A DNA stretch of 25,624 nt from Succinatimonas sp. UBA6849 (GTDB lineage: Bacteria; Pseudomonadota; Gammaproteobacteria; Enterobacterales; Succinivibrionaceae): the NCBI GenBank assembly GCA_002449335.1, contig DKDL01000109.1:1-25624 (forward strand), read 5' to 3'. Every line of letters starts with the position of its first letter. Positions within the stretch are counted from its first letter, which is position 1. Positions 14,353 through 22,485 of the stretch are shown piece by piece. The notes under the pieces are model-generated. The model had not been told where the DNA came from. It made no database searches and was given only the letters and a program-made list of their open reading frames with translations. Both the position numbers and the translations under genes were made by a program.

Positions 14353-15498
14353 GTGAAATTCGTTGATGAAGCCATAATCCGCGTAGAAGCTGGTGATGGT
14401 GGTAACGGTATTGTTAGCTTTAGACGTGAAAAGTACGTACCTCGTGGAGGCCCTAATGGCGGTGACGGTGGTGACGGCGGCGACGTTTATATGAGAGCTG
14501 ACGTAAATCTCAATACTTTAGTTGATTATAGATTCACTAAATTCTATCAGGCAGGTCGTGGTGAAAACGGCGGTACTGCTGATTGTACTGGTGCTCGTGG
14601 TGAGGACAAGATCCTTTTAGTTCCTGTAGGAACTCGTGTAACCGATGTAGCAACAGGTGAGGTTATTGGTGATTTAAGAAAAGAAGGTGACGTATTATGC
14701 GTAGCTCGTGGCGGTCGTCATGGCTTTGGTAATACTCACTTCAAGTCAGCTACAAACCAGGCTCCAAGACAGAAGACTAACGGTACTCCTGGTGAGCGTC
14801 GTCAGTTAAAGCTTGAGATGCTGCTAGTATCAGACGTAGGTTTGGTAGGTCTTCCAAATGCTGGTAAGTCTACATTTGTAAGAGCAGTATCTGCTGCAAA
14901 ACCTAAGGTTGCTGATTATCCATTTACTACTTTAGTTCCATCATTAGGTGTAGTTAAAACATCACAAGGACGTTCTTTTGTTATTGAGGATATTCCTGGA
15001 CTTATTGAAGGAGCATCAGAAGGTGCAGGTCTTGGTTACCGCTTCTTAAAGCATTTAGAGCGTTGCCGTGTTTTAGTACACTTAGTTGATATTCATCCTA
15101 TTGATGGCTCTGATCCTGTAGAAAATGCTAATATCATCGAAAATGAGATTAAGCAGTACGCTCATGAGCTTTATAACAAGCCTCGCTGGTTAGTTGCCAA
15201 TAAGGTTGATTTAGGTACTGAAGAAGAGGCGCAAGAGATCTTGGAGAAGATCTCATCATCGGTTGAAGTAAAGCCTGAAAGAACATTTATCATTTCTGGT
15301 CTTGCTAAGACTGGTGTAAATGATCTTATCTATGCATTACAAGATCTTGTGGATGAGGTTAAGCAAAAAGAGCTTGAAGAGCCTGAGAAGCCAAAAGCTG
15401 AAGAATTCATCTGGACTGAACCTGAAGTTCGTGAAAACAATCGCGATGATGACGATTTTGACGATGATGAAGGTCCTGAGTTTATCTATAGGAACTAA
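14353..15498 (+). CDS. obgE: Obg-family GTPase (CgtA/ObgE)
   Basis: Obg is an essential GTPase that binds the 50S subunit and links ribosome assembly to guanine-nucleotide and stress status. The 381-residue protein has the glycine-rich Obg fold (1-158; PRGGPNGGDGGDGGDV at 30-45). The GTPase domain follows: P-loop GLPNAGKST (166-174), DYPFTT (188-193), DIPGLIEGAS (213-222) and NKVDL (283-287). It ends in an acidic tail rich in Asp/Glu (about 340-378), as in proteobacterial ObgE. The start is GTG, with GAGG 8 bases upstream. It follows rplU-rpmA as in most bacteria, and folA begins 2 bases after its stop. Confidence 0.97.
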   Translation: MKFVDEAIIRVEAGDGGNGIVSFRREKYVPRGGPNGGDGGDGGDVYMRADVNLNTLVDYRFTKFYQAGRGENGGTADCTGARGEDKILLVPVGTRVTDVATGEVIGDLRKEGDVLCVARGGRHGFGNTHFKSATNQAPRQKTNGTPGERRQLKLEMLLVSDVGLVGLPNAGKSTFVRAVSAAKPKVADYPFTTLVPSLGVVKTSQGRSFVIEDIPGLIEGASEGAGLGYRFLKHLERCRVLVHLVDIHPIDGSDPVENANIIENEIKQYAHELYNKPRWLVANKVDLGTEEEAQEILEKISSSVEVKPERTFIISGLAKTGVNDLIYALQDLVDEVKQKELEEPEKPKAEEFIWTEPEVRENNRDDDDFDDDEGPEFIYRN

Positions 15499-15500
15499 TC

Positions 15501-15980
15501 ATGGCGGATATTCAGATTATTGTAGCGATAGCAAAGAACTTTGTAATTGGTAATGAAGGTCAGATCCCTTGGCATTTGTCCGAAGATCTTAAGCACTTTA
15601 AAGAAATAACTACAGGTCACCCTGTAGTTATGGGCAGAAGAACCTTTGAGTCAATTGGCCGCGTATTACCTAACAGAATGAACATCATGGTAAGTTCAAC
15701 CTTTGATAAAGAAGTTGAAGGACTTACTGTTGTAAAGTCATTAGCTGAGGCTATCGCACTTGTTGGCGATAAGACTTTGATGGTAATCGGTGGTGCCCGT
15801 ATGTACGCAGAAGCTCTGCCTTTAGCTTCAACTCTGCATCTGACTACTATCGACAAGGAATTTGCAGGCGATACTAAATTCCCTGATTTTACTCAATATC
15901 CTTTTAAACTACATGATGATGTAGCTTTCCATTCAGACAAGTGTGGTTTTGATTACCACTTCCAAACTTGGACTAAATAG
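15501..15980 (+). CDS. folA: Dihydrofolate reductase
   Basis: FolA reduces dihydrofolate to tetrahydrofolate with NADPH and is the trimethoprim target. The 159-residue protein shows IVAIAKNFVIGNEGQIPWHLSEDLKHF with the catalytic acid Asp29 (Asp27 in E. coli). It also has the VMGRRTFESIGRVLPNR cofactor segment and VIGGARMY near the NADPH site. Length equals E. coli FolA. It starts 2 bases after the obg stop with no ribosome-binding site of its own apart from the obg end (TATAGGAAC), so coupling is likely. Linkage of folA to obg is not the E. coli arrangement. Confidence 0.97.
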   Translation: MADIQIIVAIAKNFVIGNEGQIPWHLSEDLKHFKEITTGHPVVMGRRTFESIGRVLPNRMNIMVSSTFDKEVEGLTVVKSLAEAIALVGDKTLMVIGGARMYAEALPLASTLHLTTIDKEFAGDTKFPDFTQYPFKLHDDVAFHSDKCGFDYHFQTWTK

Positions 15981-15981
15981 T

Positions 15982-16010
15982 AAAAAAATAGGGAGCATTG
16001 AGGCTCCCTA
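15982..16010 (-). terminator. Rho-independent terminator of the nhaD-like operon
   Basis: A perfect stem TAGGGAGC / GCTCCCTA (15989-16010) with a six-base loop has a seven-T run on the minus-strand side (A-run 15982-15988). The plus side lacks a T-run, so it mainly serves the minus-strand operon but also lies right after folA. Confidence 0.75.
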
Positions 16011-16062
16011 AAACAGCCTCTTTTACAAGCCTTTAACAACATAGTTATTCTTTTCTACCTGT

Positions 16063-17454
16063 TTACTTTTCTACCTGTTCTACGTTTAGATCTGAAGTGG
16101 TATGAGTCTGCCCGTTGTGGATCTGACTGTTACCAATACTCTGTGAATATGAAACAGGTTCAGGCATCTGATCTGGTGGGTTACCTTTCATAGGATCCCA
16201 GCCTAAAATTAAGAGGTAAACGCCAAAGCCTACCATGAAGGCAAATGGTATATGCCAGCCATAACGTAACCAGTTAACGAAACTGCGAGCCTTGTGGAAC
16301 ATATCGCAGACAGCAACACCTGCTGATGATCCAAACCAGATCATAGAACCACCAAAGCCTACAGCATAGGAAATTAAAGCCCAGTCATAGCCTCCCTTGA
16401 TTAGGCACAGCTGAGTTAATGGAATGTTATTAAATACAGCCGAAACATAACCTATAGCCATGGTAGACAGAATAGAAGCATCAGGTACTGACTCAATAGG
16501 TACAAGTTCTGCGCAGAACACCAAAGCTACCAAGAAGACAGTGCTCTCGTAGGATGTCTTTACAACTTTCAGATCAATTCTGGTGATAATCTCACCTAGG
16601 ATAATTGCAAGCCAGATACCTAAGGCAGGGAACTCAAAGTAGTAGTTAAAGCTAATAGCTCCAATTAAGATAAGACCTACAACAGAGAGTTTCTTTTTAT
16701 CAACTGATACGCTACTCTCTACATCTGTAGTAATAGGATGATACTTTTCCTGCTGCTTTGAAGCAAAGTAAGCTACGACTAAAATAGCAACAGTAGCAGG
16801 TAAGAATGCCTGAGCTAAAACCAGAGGATCTTTACCAAAGATCCAGATTAAAGTAGTAGTGGTATCACCTACAACCGAGCCTGCACCACCTGCGTTTGAG
16901 GCAGCGCAAATTGCTGCAACAAAGCCAATATGAACCTTACCTTTAAAGACGATCATGGCAATAGAGCCACCAATCATAGCTGCTGCAATATTATCTAAGA
17001 AGGTACTTAGTGCAAAGATACACAGTAAGAGGGCAAAGCCACCCCAGTGACCTTTAGGCAGGTAACGGGGAATAATTGAAGGTAGCTTTGAGTCTTCGAA
17101 TACTTTAGCTAAGACAGAGAAACCTGGTAGCATCAAAGCTAAGTTTAAATAGGTATTCCATGAGCCATTTACAAACTGACCATCGGAATTAACATAGCCG
17201 ATTAACTTTTTAATTACTGAAAAGCCATCAGTAAATTCGTATTTGTAAAAGCATAAGGAGAGAAGACCAATGATAGCTACTTTCATGGTCTTAGTGTAAA
17301 AGACTGCTACACCTACTAGCATTAACGCAAAGATTATCATTTCATAGCGAATGCCATAGAAGGTGTACCTAGTAAACAACGGTTCGCCTGCAAGGGCATA
17401 AGGTGATGCTAGTAATAGCATAGATAGCATCAGGAGTTTATAAACGTTTTTCAT
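16063..17454 (-). CDS. NhaD-like sodium:proton antiporter (ion transporter superfamily)
   Basis: This 463-residue inner-membrane protein belongs to the ion transporter superfamily and looks like a Na+/H+ antiporter of the NhaD type. It has an N-terminal signal-like hydrophobic segment (5-22) and about 11 further helices. Two pseudo-symmetric signature pairs are visible: STFLDNIAAAMIG (150-162) with NAGGAGSVVGDTTTTLIW (187-204), and SAVFNNIPLTQLC (338-350) with GFGGSMIWFGSSAG (367-380). Asp154, Asn155 and Asp197 are the likely ion-site residues by family analogy. The C-terminal 45 residues are hydrophilic. AAAGGA precedes the ATG. It is 10 bases behind the upstream membrane-protein gene, so the two form an operon. 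Other anion transporters share the fold, so the substrate is probable but not proven. Confidence 0.8.
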   Translation of the reverse strand: MKNVYKLLMLSMLLLASPYALAGEPLFTRYTFYGIRYEMIIFALMLVGVAVFYTKTMKVAIIGLLSLCFYKYEFTDGFSVIKKLIGYVNSDGQFVNGSWNTYLNLALMLPGFSVLAKVFEDSKLPSIIPRYLPKGHWGGFALLLCIFALSTFLDNIAAAMIGGSIAMIVFKGKVHIGFVAAICAASNAGGAGSVVGDTTTTLIWIFGKDPLVLAQAFLPATVAILVVAYFASKQQEKYHPITTDVESSVSVDKKKLSVVGLILIGAISFNYYFEFPALGIWLAIILGEIITRIDLKVVKTSYESTVFLVALVFCAELVPIESVPDASILSTMAIGYVSAVFNNIPLTQLCLIKGGYDWALISYAVGFGGSMIWFGSSAGVAVCDMFHKARSFVNWLRYGWHIPFAFMVGFGVYLLILGWDPMKGNPPDQMPEPVSYSQSIGNSQIHNGQTHTTSDLNVEQVEK

Positions 17455-17464
17455 TTGCTATCCT

Positions 17465-18316
17465 TTAGTTATCCTTAGCTTTGTCTGTCACATTAGACTC
17501 TGTTTCAACCTTCTTATCTGAAGGTTTGTAAGAAGAGTCCTTTTCGTTATTGTCTACAGAAAGCTCTTTATTGTCCTTTGCTGTAGCATCCTGACTCTCA
17601 TTGCCATCATGAATGTAAGCTTTGTCAGATGAAGCCTCTTTATTAGCAGTATCAGCAGGTGTCTCCTCATTAGTTGATGCTTCTGCTTGCAGATGAGCTA
17701 AAAGGGCAGTAGGGGCATCTTCAAAAGCTTCATGAACTCCTAAACGCTGTATCCATAACCAAAATGAGATCACGATAAAGTGAGCAAAGAGAATTCTTAG
17801 AGTAAGAACACCAATTAGATTTGAAAAGATAGAGATACAAAGTACTGCAATGATAGGTCCTAAAGCCCAGCCTGAAAGGTAAAAGACTTTAGATTTGCTT
17901 TGTTTACTCTGATTAAGCTTTGAGTGATTGAGCTCTTTTACAAAGTTTAACTGTCTTGTAAAGTTCTCATAGAAGAACACTGCTAAAGCGCCAGTGCAGA
18001 CTATGATACCTACAAAGAGCATGGCAATGTTAATAGCAAGTGCAATAAAGAGCATACCAATCATGGCAACTAAGATATCCTGTTCATAAACAGTCTTAGC
18101 GCCGATCTTTGGTACCAAATAACGGATTAGCACAATACCTGCAATTGCAGAGAGAATGAAAGTTAGAACCACTGCAAGTGAAAATACAGTTTCGTCGGTT
18201 TCTAAAAACTGAGACCAGAGGTTAATACCTGCAAATAGAGAAACTGTAATACCGGCACATAGATATCCTACAGACGAGAATATAGCTGTGCGGATGATTT
18301 TTTCTGTCTTTTCCAT
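17465..18316 (-). CDS. Unrecognised multispan membrane protein with hydrophilic C-terminal tail
   Basis: I do not recognise a family. The 283-residue product has about five or six predicted membrane segments, near 8-32, 45-66, 82-114 (one or two), 145-166 and 168-190. A basic, Ser/Lys-rich loop lies at about 130-143. The tail from about 205 to the end is low-complexity, rich in Asp, Glu, Lys, Ser and Asn, and probably disordered. I chose the ATG at 18316 because GGTG lies six bases upstream; another in-frame ATG at 18328 would add four residues and has no visible ribosome-binding site. It is the first gene of an operon with the NhaD-like antiporter, which suggests a role in the same transport function, such as an accessory or regulatory subunit. 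That is inference from context only. Confidence 0.7.
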   Translation of the reverse strand: MEKTEKIIRTAIFSSVGYLCAGITVSLFAGINLWSQFLETDETVFSLAVVLTFILSAIAGIVLIRYLVPKIGAKTVYEQDILVAMIGMLFIALAINIAMLFVGIIVCTGALAVFFYENFTRQLNFVKELNHSKLNQSKQSKSKVFYLSGWALGPIIAVLCISIFSNLIGVLTLRILFAHFIVISFWLWIQRLGVHEAFEDAPTALLAHLQAEASTNEETPADTANKEASSDKAYIHDGNESQDATAKDNKELSVDNNEKDSSYKPSDKKVETESNVTDKAKDN

Positions 18317-18328
18317 AATGAACACCAT

Positions 18329-18649
18329 AGTTATTTACGTATATCAGTACACCTTAAGTGCAATTCCTCGAGCTTGCGCGATTGTTATGTTTTAAGTAAC
18401 TTCTATGCTTAACTTTATATATGTTTAAATTTATGTAAAAGGTGAATTATTTACTAGAAAATCCTAGCTTGTTATAGTAAAACTAAAATGTTAGATTATT
18501 ATCAAAACAAATTTATAAAAATTCAAATTTGTGTAAAAAATTAAAATTATGCACAAAAATGATCAATAAAATGATAAGTCTTTAGATGTGATAAAGATGA
18601 TAATGAAATAAAATTTCAATAATTAAATTTAATTTATTGAAAATAAACT
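18329..18649. other. AT-rich non-coding spacer
   Basis: This spacer lies upstream of the minus-strand membrane-protein/antiporter operon. It is very AT-rich, contains no credible coding frame, and must carry that operon's promoter. I could not settle on a -10/-35 pair, because many candidate hexamers exist in such composition. Confidence 0.6.
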
Positions 18650-18684
18650 AAAAAGCAGTATTATTATTTTTAATACTGCTTTTT
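18650..18684 (-). terminator. Rho-independent terminator after apaH
   Basis: A perfect 14-bp stem AAAAAGCAGTATTA / TAATACTGCTTTTT with a seven-base loop lies about 45 bases beyond the apaH stop. A and T runs form the stem base, so it could work in both directions; position assigns it to apaH. Confidence 0.8.
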
Positions 18685-18727
18685 AATCTGATTTTTTACT
18701 AAGTAAAATGTTAGTGAAGAAATCTAA

Positions 18728-19594
18728 CTATTTAGATTCTCTTTTCTTTTGAAGTGATAAAACTGAAAATTTTTCTTGTTTTTCGAGTGCATAGCAGGTA
18801 AGTTTGTCGCCCCAAACACAACCAGTATCTAAAGCTACAATATGCTCCCTGTCGCATTGAGCATTTAAAGCAGCCCAGTGACCAAAGAACAGAGTAAAGT
18901 TCTCTCCTTTGTATTCAAAAGGAGAGCCAAAGTTAAACCAAGGATAGATATTGTCCTTTTGAGCATCGCTTACAGAGCAGTCAGAATGACCGTAATCGAG
19001 CACAAGCTCTTTTGAGCACAATCTCATTCTTGTAAAGGCACTTACGATAAATCTCCAGTAGTTAAGATCTGATGACAGCATCTTTTCATCAAAATGATCA
19101 GGATGATCAGCATACATATTGGCAAGTAAGACTTTGGTATGCAGAAGATCTTTTAAGACTTTTGAAATGACATTAGTGTGTTTTAGCGCTTCATCGATAG
19201 TCCATTTTGGATAGATACCAGCATGAGCTACAGCTATCTTTTTTTCAGGATCGACATATAAAAGAGGTGTGCTTTTAAAAAACTCAACATAGCTGTTTAG
19301 CTGTGGTGAATTTAGGATCACCTCTAAATTATCTTTAGCTTTGGCTTTGTGGTAACCAAAGTAAACAGCTAAAAAGTTTAAGTCATGATTACCTAAAACA
19401 GAGTGAATACGTCCAGGGTGTTTTGCTTTTAGCTCTGTGATTAGATTTAAAGTTTCACATGGCTTTGGACCGCGACCTATCAAGTCACCTGTAAAGATGA
19501 GTTCATCTTCGTTTTCGTTGTAGTTGATATTTTTTAAAAGTGCTGTAAATTCATCATAACAGCCATGAAGATCACCAAAGATGTAAGTAGACAT
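18728..19594 (-). CDS. apaH: Bis(5'-nucleosyl)-tetraphosphatase, symmetrical
   Basis: ApaH hydrolyses Ap4A to two ADP and, in E. coli, removes Np4 caps from RNA. The 288-residue protein has the metallophosphoesterase motifs GDLHG (7-11), GDLIGRGP (36-43), GNHD (68-71) and AHAGI. It also has the ApaH-specific FTRMR and FGHWAAL stretches and the closing ALDTGCVWGDKLTC. It closely follows the E. coli protein over its whole length. ACGGAAA precedes the ATG. In E. coli apaH lies with ksgA and apaG; here it stands alone, divergent from dnaG, with its own terminator. Confidence 0.96.
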   Translation of the reverse strand: MSTYIFGDLHGCYDEFTALLKNINYNENEDELIFTGDLIGRGPKPCETLNLITELKAKHPGRIHSVLGNHDLNFLAVYFGYHKAKAKDNLEVILNSPQLNSYVEFFKSTPLLYVDPEKKIAVAHAGIYPKWTIDEALKHTNVISKVLKDLLHTKVLLANMYADHPDHFDEKMLSSDLNYWRFIVSAFTRMRLCSKELVLDYGHSDCSVSDAQKDNIYPWFNFGSPFEYKGENFTLFFGHWAALNAQCDREHIVALDTGCVWGDKLTCYALEKQEKFSVLSLQKKRESK

Positions 19595-19687
19595 TTGTTT
19601 TCCGTAAAAGCGCTAGATTTTATTTTTTGATTCAGAATCAAGGTTATTTAAGGCGATTTGTAAAAAAGTTCGTCAAATTCGTATTTT

Positions 19688-19716
19688 TTGACACTATTCT
19701 ACCATTTTTGTATTAA
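19688..19716 (+). promoter_or_regulatory. Putative sigma-70 promoter of dnaG
   Basis: A consensus TTGACA (19688-19693), a 17-base spacer and TATTAA (19711-19716) lie in the apaH-dnaG divergent spacer. A start near 19723 would give a leader of about 130 bases. A TATAAT at 19761-19766 without a good -35 may be a second start. Confidence 0.58.
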
Positions 19717-19855
19717 TTGTCGGTTATATTAGTCGTCTATAAAGACAAGCTGAATGTCCATATAATACACAGTAATCGTTAACTTTATGTTAAGCAATAT
19801 ACTGTTATAAGACAGAGTCTTGAACAGTATTAAGAGAAATCACTAAGAGTTTGCC

Positions 19856-21709
19856 ATGCCGTTTATTAAGAAAAGTTTTATTACCGAGAAGTTACTGCCA
19901 AATGTTCCTATTGAAAAGGTCATAGGTCAGTATGTAACTTTAAAAAAGTCAGGCGCAAACTATACCTGTTGCTGTCCATTTCATCATGAGAAAACACCAT
20001 CATTCAGTGTCACTCCAGCAAAGCAGATGTTTTACTGTTTTGGCTGTAAAGAGCATGGTAACGTCATAGATTTCATCATGAAATTAAAGAACCTGAGTTT
20101 CCCTGAGGCTGTTGAGGAGATTGCACAAAACGCAGGTTTAACCGTTGAATATGACACTACTAATACTCGCTCTAAAGATGAGGTTGATCTGCAAAAAGAG
20201 TATTACGATCTCATGGACAGATGTGCAACCTTATATACTCAGGTATTAAACTCACCTGAAGGTGCTCAAGGTTTAGAGTACTTTACTAAAAATCGTGGTT
20301 TGACCAGAGACACTATTTTAAAGTGTCGATTAGGTTTTGCGCCTAAAAATCCTCATTTCCTGCAGGAAAGATTATGTCAGGATCCCAAGACTGAGCAAAA
20401 GTTAATTGACCTAGGTATGTTAGTGCGCAATGACTATGGTGTGCACTCTATGTACCGTAACCGTGTCATGATCCCTATCTTTGACAGACGAGGCAGGATC
20501 ATCAGCTTTGGTGGCAGAACCATGGGTGATGATAAGCCTAAGTACATGAACACCAAAGAAACTCCTATTTATCGTAAGCGTAACGAGTTATTTGGCCTAT
20601 ATGAGGTTTTAAAAGCCAATAACAACCGTCCACCTCGTATTGTGGTGGTCGAAGGTTATATGGATGTGATCTCTGTGCGTCAGGCAGGTTGTACCTATGC
20701 TGTAGCTTCATTAGGTACAGCTACAACTCCAGAGCAGATTAAAGAGATGTTCCGCTACACAGATAAGGTAGTCTGCTGTTATGACGGTGATAGCGCTGGT
20801 CGCCATGCTGCCTGGCATGCCTTAGAGACTGTAACTCCAATCTTGCAGGATGGTAAGGAAATTCGCTTTGCTTTCTTACCACCAGAGCATGATCCTGACT
20901 CTTTAGTAAGAGAGCAGGGCTTAGGTTCCTTTGTAAAATTCATAGATGAAGCTATGAGCTATCCAGAGTTTTTGATAGTACATAAGTCTCAAAGCTATGA
21001 CTTAAAAGATCCTAATTCTTTATCAAACTTTATCTCAGACACCATAAAGCTGATTAAAGCTATTCCTTTAGTATCATTACAGTCGGTTGCTTTAAAGCTA
21101 CTCTCAAAGCCATCAGGAATTTCAGAGAATCAGCTTTATGACATGTTAAAGCAAACTCATGTTGAACAGCCTCGAGCTTATGTAGCCCAAGAGAAAAAAG
21201 AACAAGAACAGATTGCTAAAAATGAGGTTTCAAGAGATTTCTTTAAAACACCAATGAGAAAACTCATGGCCTTTATTATTCAGCAACCTACAGTTGTATC
21301 CAATGTTCAAAGAGAATTTGCTCTAGATGAGTTTGTTGCTTTGTGTAAACGACTTGGTGTAAAGGGAGCTGAGGAGTTAGAAGGTCTTTTAAAGATCATT
21401 GCAGCAACACCTGATATAACTCCAGCTAAATTCATTGAACAGACACGTCAGACACCTTATGAAAAGATTGTAAGACTGTTAATCAGTGCTCCACTGAATC
21501 TAACCTTTGAATCAGGAGGAGAAATACGAGAGATCCCTTATGTTGACAGAATTGAGTATTTTGCAGATATCTTAAGTGAGGTTATCACAAAGCCACTAAA
21601 AGATAGAGCAAAAGTGCTTAGTGTGGAGATGAGTCAGGGTAAGATGGATGCATTATCTGAGTACACCCAAATCCAAAAGGAGATTTTGAGTAAAGATTTA
21701 AAATCTTGA
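19856..21709 (+). CDS. dnaG: DNA primase DnaG
   Basis: DnaG makes the RNA primers for lagging-strand and origin synthesis at the replication fork. The 617-residue protein has an N-terminal CHC2 zinc finger (Cys40, His43, Cys61, Cys64; CPFHHEKTPSF). An RNA-polymerase-like core follows, then a Toprim domain with EGYMD (266-270, catalytic Glu266), DGDSAG (310-315) and DPDS (346-349). The C-terminal region (about 430-617) is the place of the DnaB-binding domain. It is somewhat longer than the 581-residue E. coli enzyme. rpsU and rpoD, the usual macromolecular-synthesis operon partners, are missing around it; instead it has its own upstream promoter and is followed by a tRNA. Confidence 0.97.
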   Translation: MPFIKKSFITEKLLPNVPIEKVIGQYVTLKKSGANYTCCCPFHHEKTPSFSVTPAKQMFYCFGCKEHGNVIDFIMKLKNLSFPEAVEEIAQNAGLTVEYDTTNTRSKDEVDLQKEYYDLMDRCATLYTQVLNSPEGAQGLEYFTKNRGLTRDTILKCRLGFAPKNPHFLQERLCQDPKTEQKLIDLGMLVRNDYGVHSMYRNRVMIPIFDRRGRIISFGGRTMGDDKPKYMNTKETPIYRKRNELFGLYEVLKANNNRPPRIVVVEGYMDVISVRQAGCTYAVASLGTATTPEQIKEMFRYTDKVVCCYDGDSAGRHAAWHALETVTPILQDGKEIRFAFLPPEHDPDSLVREQGLGSFVKFIDEAMSYPEFLIVHKSQSYDLKDPNSLSNFISDTIKLIKAIPLVSLQSVALKLLSKPSGISENQLYDMLKQTHVEQPRAYVAQEKKEQEQIAKNEVSRDFFKTPMRKLMAFIIQQPTVVSNVQREFALDEFVALCKRLGVKGAEELEGLLKIIAATPDITPAKFIEQTRQTPYEKIVRLLISAPLNLTFESGGEIREIPYVDRIEYFADILSEVITKPLKDRAKVLSVEMSQGKMDALSEYTQIQKEILSKDLKS

Positions 21710-21734
21710 CGGGAGAGAGGGTAACCTGTAAAAT
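21706..21734 (+). promoter_or_regulatory. tRNA promoter overlapping the dnaG stop codon
   Basis: TTGACG (21706-21711), a 17-base spacer and TAAAAT (21729-21734) fit sigma-70. The -35 shares bases with the dnaG TGA stop (21707-21709). After the -10 comes AACCCCTCG, a C-rich discriminator like those of stringently controlled stable-RNA promoters. The tRNA begins 15 bases after the -10. Confidence 0.65.
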
Positions 21735-21749
21735 AACCCCTCGAACAAT

Positions 21750-21826
21750 GGCCCATTAGCTCAGTTGGTTAGAGCAGACGACTCATAATCGTTTGGTCTC
21801 CTGTTCAAGTCAGGAATGGGCCACCA
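21750..21826 (+). tRNA. ileX: tRNA-Ile2 with CAU anticodon (lysidine-modified)
   Basis: A 77-base cloverleaf with encoded CCA: acceptor GGCCCAT/ATGGGCC, D-arm GCTC/GAGC, anticodon stem GACGA/TCGTT with CAT at 21784-21786, and T-arm TCCTG/CAGGA with TTCAAGT loop. It matches E. coli ileX closely, including the AGACGACTCATAATCGTTTGGTC region, and differs from elongator and initiator tRNA-Met. TilS would convert the C of CAU to lysidine so that it reads AUA codons. Its position just after dnaG recalls E. coli, where ileX lies close to dnaG-rpoD. No clear terminator was found after it. Confidence 0.93.
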
Positions 21827-21846
21827 CTTAATCCTTCCAAAAAAGA

Positions 21847-22368
21847 CTAATTGTTTTTAATTGCATTGTAAACAGCAGGGCACTTAGTATAGCTGTCTTC
21901 AGTTGCTGTTACATAACGTCCGTTCTGTTTAACCATTACAGATCCTTGTGAGCTACCTGAGATTAAACGTACCTTTTTGCCTACAGCATATTTGCATGAG
22001 AAAGGCATATCGACAATCAATGGACCATTATCTGAATCAATAGTTAATCTTACACCGTCATGGCGGTCAAGATATTTAGAAGCTGATCCTGCTGCTAAGG
22101 CTCCTAATCCCGCGCCTACGGCAGTGCCGGTGCTGTTTTTGCTTATAAGATTTCCTAAAAGAGCTCCGCCTACGGCACCTAAAATAGTATTTGAGGTGTT
22201 ATCGTTCTTTTTATTGGCAATATCAATTGCTTCAATACCGGTAATGGTACCTTCATAATAAGTGTTAACAGTACCTGCTTCTGAAACTGGATTGGTGCAG
22301 GCATTTAAAGTAGCTGCACACAACATTCCAAGACAAGTATATCCAATTAGAATTAAATTCTTACTCAT
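21847..22368 (-). CDS. Glycine-zipper outer-membrane lipoprotein, SlyB/Pcp-like
   Basis: This is a 173-residue predicted lipoprotein. The signal peptide ends at the lipobox LNAC with Cys24; Thr at +2 predicts outer-membrane sorting. A glycine-zipper two-helix segment (about 60-95: GAVGGALLGNLI ... GTAVGAGLGALAAG) resembles SlyB and related 17-kDa antigens. A beta-rich C-terminal domain follows (RLTIDSDNGPLIVDMP ... KKVRLIS). I chose ATG 22368 because AAAGGAT lies upstream; an upstream ATG at 22416 would place a charged stretch before the signal peptide. In enterics SlyB belongs to the PhoPQ regulon and stabilises the outer membrane; that role is inferred here from similarity. Confidence 0.8.
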   Translation of the reverse strand: MSKNLILIGYTCLGMLCAATLNACTNPVSEAGTVNTYYEGTITGIEAIDIANKKNDNTSNTILGAVGGALLGNLISKNSTGTAVGAGLGALAAGSASKYLDRHDGVRLTIDSDNGPLIVDMPFSCKYAVGKKVRLISGSSQGSVMVKQNGRYVTATEDSYTKCPAVYNAIKNN

Positions 22369-22485
22369 AGGATGATCCTTTTTGTTTAAAACTTTGTATA
22401 TGTTAATCTTATGCATTCAATCTTAGTGTAAACTTAGAAAAAATTCAGTGACAACGCAAAAAATAATCACGAAACGCTTTTAATC

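Noticed and set aside
15320..15553. Plus-strand frame spanning the obg-folA junction
   Set aside because: It is out of frame with both conserved genes and has no homology of its own.
21750..21826. Reading the CAU tRNA as tRNA-Met
   Set aside because: The body matches E. coli ileX, not elongator or initiator tRNA-Met, and the location near dnaG agrees with ileX.
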